Shown one piece after another: positions 1 to 5,283 of a DNA stretch of 5,802 nucleotides. Both the position numbers and the translations under genes were made by a program. Source of the DNA: Planctomycetota bacterium (GTDB taxonomy: Bacteria; Planctomycetota; J058; J103); assembly GCA_003694875.1 (NCBI GenBank), contig RFJN01000479.1, forward strand, positions 1 to 5,802, in the 5' to 3' direction. Within the stretch, counting starts at the first letter, position 1. Every line of letters begins with the position of its first letter. The notes under the pieces are model-generated. The model searched no databases. It was not told the origin of the DNA and saw nothing but the letters and a program-made list of their open reading frames with translations.

Positions 1-53
1 GCGCGGCAGGGGAGCGGGAGTTGTCGTGTCGCCGGGCGCCACGGCCACCGCGT

Positions 54-527
54 TCAGCTGGCGGTGTACCAGGCGACCTCGCGGTTCTTCGCCTTCCAGA
101 ACATGTGGTGGATCTTCTCGACGGTGGCCATGAGCTGCTCGGCCTTCTCGAGATCGACGTCGTACTTGCACGCCGAGCAGAGCTTGGCCGCGTTCCAGAA
201 GGTCTCGTGCAGGTCGGGGAACTGCTCGAGGTGCTGCGGCTTGAAGAAGTCGGTCCACAGCACGAGCAGCTCGGTCTTGCACAGGTGCGCCTGCTCTTCC
301 TTGATCGCCGTGTAGCGCGAGAAGGTGTTGTGGTAGGCGGCCATGGCGGCCTTGTCGCCCGCGGCGGGCGGTTCGAGCGCGAGCAGCTTCTTCGTCATGG
401 AGAGCACCGCCTCGGCGGCGACACGCGCCGAGCAGGGGTCGTAGACGCCGCAAGGGCCGTCGCAGTGGGCCGAGACCGTCTCGGCAGGCACGAGGCGATT
501 GAGCGTGCGCAGCAGCCAGTTTTTCAT
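54..527 (-). CDS. sodN: Nickel superoxide dismutase precursor (NiSOD)
   Basis: This 157-residue protein should convert superoxide to oxygen and hydrogen peroxide in the cytoplasm using one Ni ion per subunit. After a 20-residue leader ending in VSA comes the nickel hook HCDGPCGVYDP (residues 21-31), matching the family pattern HCxxPCGxYDP. Cleavage before His21 would free the N-terminal His1 amine; Cys2 and Cys6 are the thiolate ligands. The rest resembles the four-helix NiSOD fold (IKEEQ 75-79, VLWTDFFKP 89-97, IFWETK-like HMFWKAK 141-147). The mature chain would have 137 residues, somewhat longer than the 117 of Streptomyces. The ATG at 527 is chosen because GGGAGG lies 11 nt upstream (539-544) and because the in-frame extension to 941 is Arg/Pro-rich and low in complexity. 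Unusual features are extra cysteines at 32, 83, 117 and 120. The usual maturation peptidase (SodX type) is not in the window; only 53 nt lie downstream. Identity is very secure. Confidence 0.96.
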   Translation of the reverse strand: MKNWLLRTLNRLVPAETVSAHCDGPCGVYDPCSARVAAEAVLSMTKKLLALEPPAAGDKAAMAAYHNTFSRYTAIKEEQAHLCKTELLVLWTDFFKPQHLEQFPDLHETFWNAAKLCSACKYDVDLEKAEQLMATVEKIHHMFWKAKNREVAWYTAS

Positions 528-980
528 GGCGATTCCATCCTCCCAGGGTTTCCAGGGTTGCGGCATGTGGCCGGCGTGCGGGACGCGGCCCCGGTGCGCG
601 GTCGTGTCGGTTGATCCGGGCTGCGAGCGTAGCGGTTTCGCGGTGGCAGTGCAACCGCGGCGGACGCGTGCCCGGAGCGCCGGGCCCTTTCGTTGGGGGC
701 CGATCGGAAGCGCTGGCGTGGCGTGGCGAACGGCTCTCGCGGTCGGGCGGGGCGTGTGCGTCGGCAAGGACGGAACCGAAACGCGACGCGCCCCGAGGGG
801 TCGGGGAGCGTTGCCCCGGCAACCGATTCGGAACTCGCCACGGCGCCGCGGTTCGCACGCCGCAGGGCGCGGACGGACACGTTGTGGCGCCGGGCCGTGC
901 GGCCACCTCCCGCGCCGAGTCGGACGGCGAGACGTCGCCACGCCCCGCGTCTCCGGCCTGCCTGGGCGGCGTTCGCCGCG
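528..980. other. Gene-free interval between sodN and the peptidoglycan-binding protein gene
   Basis: No convincing gene is present. The open frames here translate to Arg/Pro/Gly-rich low-complexity sequence on both strands, without recognisable motifs. The interval holds the sodN promoter candidate. It also holds some GC-only inverted repeats: 670-685 (GCCCGG/CCGGGC around AGCG), 791-806 (CCCCGA/TCGGGG around GGGG) and 810-823 (GTTGC/GCAAC around CCCG). The last two are adjacent, and on the minus strand they lie downstream of the 981-2042 gene, so they could help end its transcript. None is followed by a T-run, so a classical intrinsic terminator is not supported. Confidence 0.5.
626..654 (-). 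promoter_or_regulatory. Candidate sigma-70-type promoter for sodN
   Basis: On the minus strand TTGCAC (649-654) is followed after exactly 17 bp by TACGCT (626-631). This fits the relaxed -35/-10 pattern common in GC-rich bacteria. The predicted start near 619 would give a leader of about 90 nt ahead of the sodN ATG. The match is by eye (three of six consensus bases in each box), so it is only moderately supported. I did not see a convincing Nur or Fur operator around it. Confidence 0.45.
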
Positions 981-2042
981 CTATTCGTATTCGTAGGGAT
1001 CGTCCTCGTCGATCGTCGGGTCGTAGCGGTCGGACTGCGGCCCGAGCCGGTCGGCGGCCCGCTGCCAGGCGTCGCGGGCGGCGGCGTCGTTCGCCACGCG
1101 GCCCTCCCGCAGCGCCGTGGTCAGGATCGTGTGCGCCTCGAGAGGCAACAATGCGCCGAGGTGGTTGGCGAAACGCTCGATGTCGACCGGGTCGGTGAGC
1201 GTCCGCAGACCGTGGTCTACGAAGCTCCCGTTGCCGGCGGCCGCCGCCTGCTGCTGCAACGACGCGGCGAGTCGCTGCTCCTCGACCACCTCCTTCCAGA
1301 CCGGTCGCGCTGGCTCCGGAACGCGGGAGAGGAAGGAGGGCGAGGATACTCGTTCCTGCAGCCCGGCGACTCCCGCCTCGGGATTGTCGTGCAGCGCGAG
1401 CCGGGCGAGGTTCCGGATGCCGTCGGGATCGGTGGTGTACCGGACCCCGTACTCGAAGGGCTCCCCGTCGAAGCCGGCCTCGAACGCCTCGTACTCGAGG
1501 TTCTCGCGTGTGTGGGCCACCCGCAGTTCCGTCGCTCGCTGCAGCGCCGCGGGATCGTGCGCAATGCTCGGATCGCCGGGAGCCCCACCGCCGTGCATGG
1601 ACCGCAGCTTCGCCTCGAAGATGGCGCTCTGCGTATCGGGGGCGGTGGTCGGCGCCTCGGGGGACGAACTCGACGTCTCGCCGAGTGCGCGATCGAGCTG
1701 TGCAAGCGAGGCGGCGTCGATCACCCCGGTCGGCTCGAGTCCCGCGTCGCGCTGCCAGCGCGCGACCGCGCGTTCGGTCCCGCGGCCGTACAGCCCGTCG
1801 ACCGGTCCGTCGAGGTAGCCGAGCCGCGCGAGCGCACGCTGCACGATCTCGACCGGCTTCCGGTAGCGGCTCGGTGCGAAACCCAGGGACTCCGAGCCGT
1901 CCAGAATCGCGGCGAACTCGTCGCGAAACGGTTGCAGCGCCGCGCTGCCGAGTTCGACTGCCGGTTGCTCCGCGGCGGACTCCGTCCGAGGCGGCTGCGG
2001 CTCGATCGGACGGTGTGCGAAATGTTCGACTCCGCGGATCAT
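981..2042 (-). CDS. Peptidoglycan-binding domain protein with duplicated C-terminal unit, function unknown
   Basis: The protein has 353 residues. Residues about 62-118 form a PG_binding_1-type three-helix domain, with the typical signature LGYLDGPVDGLYGRGT (74-89), AVARWQRDAGL (92-102) and TGVIDAASL (105-113). A Ser/Thr/Pro/Ala-rich linker follows (121-140). The remainder matches no family I recognise. It contains two similar blocks: residues about 199-251 (YTTDPDGIRNLARLAL ... ARPVWKEV) and about 278-329 (TLTDPVDIERFANHLGALL ... AARDAWQRA). The C-terminus is acidic (DEDDPYEYE). No signal peptide, lipobox or membrane segment is visible, which is odd for a wall-binding domain. No catalytic domain is evident. 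The ATG at 2042 is chosen because GGGAGGAG lies just upstream (2047-2054); an in-frame extension to 2144 runs through the promoter region and is unlikely. The flanks are long non-coding gaps, so the gene is probably monocistronic. Confidence 0.85.
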   Translation of the reverse strand: MIRGVEHFAHRPIEPQPPRTESAAEQPAVELGSAALQPFRDEFAAILDGSESLGFAPSRYRKPVEIVQRALARLGYLDGPVDGLYGRGTERAVARWQRDAGLEPTGVIDAASLAQLDRALGETSSSSPEAPTTAPDTQSAIFEAKLRSMHGGGAPGDPSIAHDPAALQRATELRVAHTRENLEYEAFEAGFDGEPFEYGVRYTTDPDGIRNLARLALHDNPEAGVAGLQERVSSPSFLSRVPEPARPVWKEVVEEQRLAASLQQQAAAAGNGSFVDHGLRTLTDPVDIERFANHLGALLPLEAHTILTTALREGRVANDAAARDAWQRAADRLGPQSDRYDPTIDEDDPYEYE

Positions 2043-2142
2043 GGCTCTCCTCCCGGATCGGTCGTTCGGTCGTTGCTGCGCCAGGCCCGGAGGGTACCGG
2101 CGCCAACTTGCGGTCTTTTGGTATAGTATCAAGGGACGGTTC

Positions 2143-2173
2143 ATTATAGCGCGCTCGGCACCGAGGTTGTCAA
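2143..2173 (-). promoter_or_regulatory. Consensus promoter with 19-bp spacer and internal dyad (MerR-like geometry)
   Basis: On the minus strand a perfect TTGACA (2168-2173) and a perfect TATAAT (2143-2148) are separated by 19 bp instead of 17. The spacer carries the perfect dyad CTCGG-TG-CCGAG (2154-2165). Its centre lies 8.5 nt into the spacer, as I recall for MerR- and SoxR-type operators. The predicted start is about 95 nt upstream of the ATG of the 981-2042 gene. The hexamers are seen directly; control by a MerR-family activator is inference, and no such regulator gene lies in the window. Confidence 0.6.
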
Positions 2174-2209
2174 GAACCCGTTCGTCGGTCCGGGAGGCGG
2201 TTGCGGTCG

Positions 2210-2320
2210 GCCGAGGCGTTCGGTGACAAGGGGCTCGCGGTGCAGCTCGAGGACATGGTGCGCGACGAGACCGCCCACCTCGAGGTGACCGAACGGATCC
2301 TGCGCGGCTGTTCGAACTGA
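2210..2320 (+). pseudogene. Orphan C-terminal fragment of a ferritin/bacterioferritin-like di-iron protein
   Basis: From about 2210 to the TGA at 2318-2320 the frame reads AEAFGDKGLAVQLEDM followed by VRDETAHLEVTERILRGCSN. It aligns without gaps to the last core helix of bacterioferritin-like proteins: RDETAH corresponds to the RDExxH segment supplying the Glu and His di-iron ligands. An in-frame TAG at 2147-2149 and the lack of similarity before about 2210 leave no room for the other three helices of a roughly 150-residue protein. A TTG at 2201 with GGGAGG at 2192-2197 could in principle start a 39-residue peptide, but a decayed or truncated gene is more likely. Codon choice in the segment looks like functional GC-rich coding sequence, so the loss may be recent. 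The family assignment rests on one helix. Confidence 0.55.
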
Positions 2321-2498
2321 GAGCTCGCCACGGCGCGCCGGCGGGGGGCGGGTCGCAGGGCGGCGAGCGCGCGCTCCCGCCCGATCCGCCCCTCTGCCGG
2401 CCTGGCGACGGCGCGGGAGCGTCGCCGGCACGCCCGTCTGCGCGGCGTCTTGGCGTTCCGGCGTCGTGGTGGCGCAGCGCAGAAAGCCGATCGCGCCG
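2321..2498. other. Short non-coding gap with an inverted repeat
   Basis: There is no gene between the ferritin-like remnant and the stop of the convergent regulator gene. The clearest structure is an inverted repeat, GGCGACG (2404-2410) and CGTCGCC (2420-2426) with a 9-nt loop. It extends by a C-G and a T-G pair to 2402-2428. It lies about 70 nt past the regulator's stop codon and could act as a bidirectional transcription barrier or 3'-end stabiliser. No T-run follows on either strand, so calling it a terminator would be speculative. Confidence 0.35.
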
Positions 2499-3077
2499 CT
2501 ACCGGTCTTCCGCCGATGCGTCGGAGCCCGGCAGCCCCGGCCCGAACAGCAGCGACTCGATCGCGCGCAGATCGAAGCCGCCGTCCTGCACGAGCATGCC
2601 GAGCACCATCCGGCCGAGGCGGGTGAACTCGAGCAGCCCCTCGAGTCGCTCGGTCCGGAACGCCTCGAGCGAGGCCGCTGTGTCCGGATCGCTGCTCGCC
2701 TGTTGTGCGGCCTCGCTGCGCAGCTGCTCCACGCTCTGCTGCAGCGCCGCCTCCGTCTCGTCGAGCAGCTTCGTCTCGCGTTCCTGCATGACGCGGAAGA
2801 CCATCTTCCACAGATCGGTCTCCGCCTCGTAGAAGTCCTTGCGCTCGCCGGGCACCCACACCTTGCGCACCACGCCCCAGCGCTGCAGCTCGCGCAGGTG
2901 CATGCTCGCCGCTCCTGCGCTCACCGCGAGCTGGCGCTGGATCTCGGCGGCCGGCAGCGGTTCGGGCGAGAGATACAGCAGCGTCCAGATCCGGCCCAGG
3001 TGCCGCGAGAAGCCCCAGAACTCGATCACCCGCCCGACCGCGTCGCAGGCGCGAAGCACCGCCGGCAGCTCGCTCAC
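2499..3077 (-). CDS. GbsR/MarR-family winged-helix transcriptional regulator
   Basis: This 192-residue DNA-binding protein resembles the GbsR-type branch of MarR/ArsR-like regulators (COG1510 type). The N-terminal helix IEFWGFSRHLGRIWTLLYLS (18-37) is typical. The helix-turn-helix is at about 42-70 (LPAAEIQRQLAVSAGAASMH, then LRELQRWGVV). The wing VPGERKDFYEA (75-85) is the family hallmark. A heptad-like helical segment at about 88-127 probably mediates dimerisation. The length matches the family. The GTG at 3077 is chosen because GAGGAG (3085-3090) lies 7 nt upstream; an ATG at 3218 would add 47 Gly/Arg-rich residues and is unlikely. The gene is divergent from the polyprenyl synthase operon, which makes autoregulation and control of that operon plausible. 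The ligand is unknown: characterised relatives respond to choline or glycine betaine, and nothing here points to osmolytes. Confidence 0.88.
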   Translation of the reverse strand: MSELPAVLRACDAVGRVIEFWGFSRHLGRIWTLLYLSPEPLPAAEIQRQLAVSAGAASMHLRELQRWGVVRKVWVPGERKDFYEAETDLWKMVFRVMQERETKLLDETEAALQQSVEQLRSEAAQQASSDPDTAASLEAFRTERLEGLLEFTRLGRMVLGMLVQDGGFDLRAIESLLFGPGLPGSDASAEDR

Positions 3078-3189
3078 CGCACCGCTCCTCTCCCCCTCGT
3101 TCCGCCTGGCCACGATGCTGCTCCCCCCCACCGATCCCGTGTCGCCCGCGCCGCGGCCGCACGGGCCGCCACCCGATGGAAACGATCCA

Positions 3190-3218
3190 ACCCTACTGGA
3201 ACGGGGAAGCTCGGGCAA
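3190..3218 (-). promoter_or_regulatory. Candidate promoter of the GbsR-like regulator gene
   Basis: On the minus strand TTGCCC (3213-3218) and TAGGGT (3190-3195) are 17 bp apart. This is the same degenerate style as the sodN candidate. The predicted start near 3183 gives a leader of about 105 nt. The -35 box is about 28 bp from the -35 box of the opposing promoter, so the two face away from each other within one short control region. Confidence 0.4.
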
Positions 3219-3245
3219 GCGTACGACGGTGTTCGGAGCCCGTGC

Positions 3246-3273
3246 TTGACAGCCGGGTGCGGCACGCTACCGT
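3246..3273 (+). promoter_or_regulatory. Candidate promoter of the polyprenyl synthase / men operon
   Basis: A perfect TTGACA (3246-3251) is followed after 16 bp by TACCGT (3268-3273). Transcription would start around 3280, inside the palindrome at 3278-3293. The -35 box is strong and the -10 box weak, as often seen in GC-rich genomes. Confidence 0.55.
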
Positions 3274-3277
3274 GACC

Positions 3278-3293
3278 TTCAAAAGATTTTGAA
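3278..3293. promoter_or_regulatory. Perfect 16-bp palindrome, candidate operator
   Basis: TTCAAAAGATTTTGAA has two perfect 7-bp arms around a GA centre. It is one of the most AT-rich patches in the window. It begins 5 nt after the proposed -10 box and covers the predicted transcription start of the rightward operon, where a bound dimer would block transcription. The symmetry and length fit a winged-helix dimer such as the divergently encoded GbsR-like protein. The sequence is directly visible; the protein-site pairing is inference. Confidence 0.6.
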
Positions 3294-3300
3294 TGTTCAC

Positions 3301-3308
3301 GGGGGAGG
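3301..3308 (+). promoter_or_regulatory. Ribosome binding site that decides the polyprenyl synthase start
   Basis: GGGGGAGG ends 5 nt before the GTG at 3314. The alternative in-frame ATG at 3293 has no Shine-Dalgarno sequence, overlaps the palindrome, and would sit only about 12 nt from the predicted transcript start. The GTG is therefore preferred. Confidence 0.6.
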
Positions 3309-3313
3309 TGGGC

Positions 3314-4375
3314 GTGCTGGAGGCGACGGTGGAGCGCGCGCGGACGAGCCTGCTCGATCTCGGCCGCCGCGAACGGGTGGACGGGATCGAGAGCGCACTC
3401 GCGGTGCTCGGCGAGGCGTTCGGAGTGCGGCTGGCCGCGATCGAGCGCGAGCTGCACGCGCTCGTGGAGGGCGGCGACCTCGCCGCCGCGGCCGCTCGCC
3501 ACCTCGTGCGCGCGGGTGGCAAGCGCGTCCGGCCGCTTCTGTGTCTGCTCGCGGCGCATGCGGCCGGCGACGGGCCCGGCCCGGCGACGGCGGTCGCCGC
3601 GATGGCGGCCGAGGCGGTGCACGGCGCGACGCTGTTGCACGACGACGTGATCGATCTCGGCGAGCGCCGTCGCGGGGTCGCGGCCGCGCGCGTCGTGTTC
3701 GGCAACGCCGCGAGCGTGCTCGGCGGCGATCTCCTGCTCGTGCGCGCACTCGAACGGATCGAGCACACCGCGCCGGCGCTGCTCGTGCCGCTGCTCGCGG
3801 TGATCGGCGAGATGATCGAGGCCGAGGCGCTGCAGCTCGCCCATCGCGGCCGGGTGTGGGTCGAGGAGACGGACTACCTGCGGATCGTGCAGGGCAAGAC
3901 CGCGTCGCTGTTCGGCTGGGCGGCGCGCGCGGGCGCCTGGACGGCCCGGGGCTGTGACGGGGCCGAGCGCGAGCGTCTCGCGCACGCGTGTGCCCGCTTC
4001 GGTCGTGAACTCGGTGTGGCGTACCAGCAGCTCGACGATCTGCTCGATCTCGTGGGCAGCGGCGAGCGGCTCGGAAAGAGCCTGCTGAGCGACGTGCGCG
4101 AGGGCAAGGCGACCCCGGCGCTGCGCCCCGCGCTCGCGCTCGACCCGGAGCTCGAGACGCTGCTCGCCGAGGCGGGGCGCGAGGCGACGCTGCCCGAGGG
4201 GCTCGGTGCGCGGGTGCGTGCCGCGGTGATCGCAAGTGGGGCGCCGGAGCAGGTGCGTGCGCGGGTGCGCGCGCACACCGCCGCCGCGATCGAGGCGATC
4301 GAGACGCTGCCCGACACGCCCGGTCGGCGCGGTCTCGTCGAGCTCGCGGCGGCGCTGCTCGAGCGCGAGAGCTGA
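3314..4375 (+). CDS. Trans-polyprenyl diphosphate synthase, long-chain (IspB-like)
   Basis: The enzyme should extend an allylic diphosphate with isopentenyl units to build the isoprenoid tail of a quinone. From the GTG at 3314 it has 353 residues, a normal length. The diagnostic motifs are present in order: GGKRVRP (68-74), the first Asp-rich motif DDVID (110-114) with the downstream Arg pair in ERRRG, FGNAASVLGGD (129-139), GKT (194-196), and the second Asp-rich motif DDLLD (241-245) followed by GKSLLSDVREGKAT. All Mg-diphosphate ligands expected for activity are there. The residue five before the first DDxxD is a small Ala (ATLLHDD), as in IspB. A bulky aromatic there usually stops the chain at C15-C20, so a long product (C35 or more) is inferred. 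It starts the operon; the DAHP synthase begins 50 bp downstream. An ATG at 3293 would add 7 residues. Exact chain length cannot be read from sequence. Confidence 0.93.
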   Translation: MLEATVERARTSLLDLGRRERVDGIESALAVLGEAFGVRLAAIERELHALVEGGDLAAAAARHLVRAGGKRVRPLLCLLAAHAAGDGPGPATAVAAMAAEAVHGATLLHDDVIDLGERRRGVAAARVVFGNAASVLGGDLLLVRALERIEHTAPALLVPLLAVIGEMIEAEALQLAHRGRVWVEETDYLRIVQGKTASLFGWAARAGAWTARGCDGAERERLAHACARFGRELGVAYQQLDDLLDLVGSGERLGKSLLSDVREGKATPALRPALALDPELETLLAEAGREATLPEGLGARVRAAVIASGAPEQVRARVRAHTAAAIEAIETLPDTPGRRGLVELAAALLERES

Positions 4376-4425
4376 CGGGTAGCGCGCACCGGGTGCAGCC
4401 GGCGGGGCGGACGGGAGGACAACGC

Positions 4426-5283
4426 ATGGCGAATCGGTTCGCAGCGGCCGGTCACGAGAGCGCTGCCGCCGTGAGCCCCGGCAGCCCGTCGGGTGGGCTG
4501 CACCCGCGGGTCGATCGCGCTCCGGGGGTGGTCTCGCTCGGCGACGGGGTGCAGATCGGCGGCGGACGACCGGTGCTGATCGCCGGGCCGTGCGCGGTCG
4601 AGAGCGCGGAGCAGATCGAGGCGGCGGCAGCGCTCGTGCGCCGCGCGGGCGCGAGCGTGCTGCGCGGCGGCGCCTTCAAGCCCCGCACCTCGCCCTACGC
4701 CTTCGCCGGGCTCGGCCGGCGCGGTCTCGCGCTGCTCGGGGAGGCGGCGCGGCGGCACGGCCTCAAGGTGGTGACCGAGGTCATGGATCCGCGCGAGGTC
4801 GAGGCGGTCGCCGAGGTCGCCGACCTGATCCAGATCGGGGCGCGTTCCATGCAGGCGTTCCCGCTGCTCGCGGAGGTGGGCCGCACCGGCCGACCGGTGC
4901 TGCTCAAGCGCGGGTTCGCCGCGACGGTGCGCGAGTGGCTGCTCGCGGCCGAGCACCTGTTCGCCGCCGGCGCACCCGGCGTGGTGTTGTGCGAGCGCGG
5001 GATCCGCACCTTCGAGTCGGTCACGCGCTTCACCCTCGATCTCGGCTCGGTCGCCTACCTGCGTCGCTGCCACGGGCTGCCGGTGATCGTGGACCCGTCG
5101 CACGCCGCCGGTCGCGCCGACCTCGTGCTGCCGCTAGCGCGTGCTGCGCTCGCGCTCGGCTGTGACGGGGTCATGCTCGAGGTCCACCCCCGGCCCGAGA
5201 CCGCGCGCTGCGACCGCGCCCAGGCGCTCGACCCCGCGCAGCTCGCCGCGTTCGCCGCCCAATGGGAGCGCGTGCCGTGGTGA
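4426..5283 (+). CDS. aroF: 3-deoxy-7-phosphoheptulonate (DAHP) synthase, type I-beta
   Basis: This 285-residue enzyme condenses phosphoenolpyruvate with erythrose 4-phosphate, the first step of the shikimate pathway to chorismate. Its TIM-barrel motifs are clear: LIAGPCAVES (51-60), RGGAFKPRTSPYAFAGLG (80-97), TEVMDP (117-122), QIGARSMQAF (136-145), LLKRGFAAT (159-167), VDPSHAAGR (222-230) and LEVHPRPE (251-258). The four metal ligands expected for this family are present: Cys56, His226, Glu252 and Asp263. The 45 residues before the barrel are Ala/Gly/Pro-rich and show neither the ferredoxin-like/ACT nor the chorismate mutase regulatory domain, so feedback inhibition may be absent. QIGARSMQAF departs from the usual QIGARNMQNF at two positions. 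The ATG at 4426 is chosen because GGGAGG lies 7 nt upstream (4413-4418); a GTG at 4393 is less likely. Its stop overlaps the start region of the next gene, indicating translational coupling. Confidence 0.95.
   Translation: MANRFAAAGHESAAAVSPGSPSGGLHPRVDRAPGVVSLGDGVQIGGGRPVLIAGPCAVESAEQIEAAAALVRRAGASVLRGGAFKPRTSPYAFAGLGRRGLALLGEAARRHGLKVVTEVMDPREVEAVAEVADLIQIGARSMQAFPLLAEVGRTGRPVLLKRGFAATVREWLLAAEHLFAAGAPGVVLCERGIRTFESVTRFTLDLGSVAYLRRCHGLPVIVDPSHAAGRADLVLPLARAALALGCDGVMLEVHPRPETARCDRAQALDPAQLAAFAAQWERVPW

Noticed and set aside
791..823. Two adjacent GC hairpins as an intrinsic terminator
   Set aside because: The stems are only 5-6 bp and no T-run follows on either strand. They are noted in the intergenic entry but not called as a terminator.
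524..880. Minus-strand 118-residue frame whose stop overlaps the sodN start as ATGA
   Set aside because: The overlap suggests coupling, but the translation is compositionally biased Arg/Ala/Pro sequence without any family signal. It also runs through the proposed sodN promoter.
528..941. In-frame 138-residue N-terminal extension of the NiSOD reading frame
   Set aside because: It is Arg/Pro-rich with no motifs. The ATG at 527 has a Shine-Dalgarno sequence, and the short leader before the nickel hook has the expected length.
2056..2075. Short tandem repeat (GGTCGTT twice) upstream of the peptidoglycan-binding protein gene
   Set aside because: Two copies of about 7-8 bp in GC-rich DNA are easily due to chance, and the position suggests no role.
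693..2126. Long plus-strand frame (477 residues) opposite the peptidoglycan-binding protein
   Set aside because: It is an Arg/Gly/Val-rich antisense shadow, produced by GC-rich codon usage. The minus strand has a recognisable domain and a strong ribosome binding site.
2466..3275. Plus-strand frame of 269 residues opposite the GbsR-like regulator
   Set aside because: The opposite strand encodes a clear winged-helix regulator with a good start; this frame is its shadow.
3874..5103. Long minus-strand frame (409 residues) opposite the polyprenyl and DAHP synthases
   Set aside because: It is antisense to two unmistakable enzymes, is His/Arg/Ala-rich, and has no motifs.
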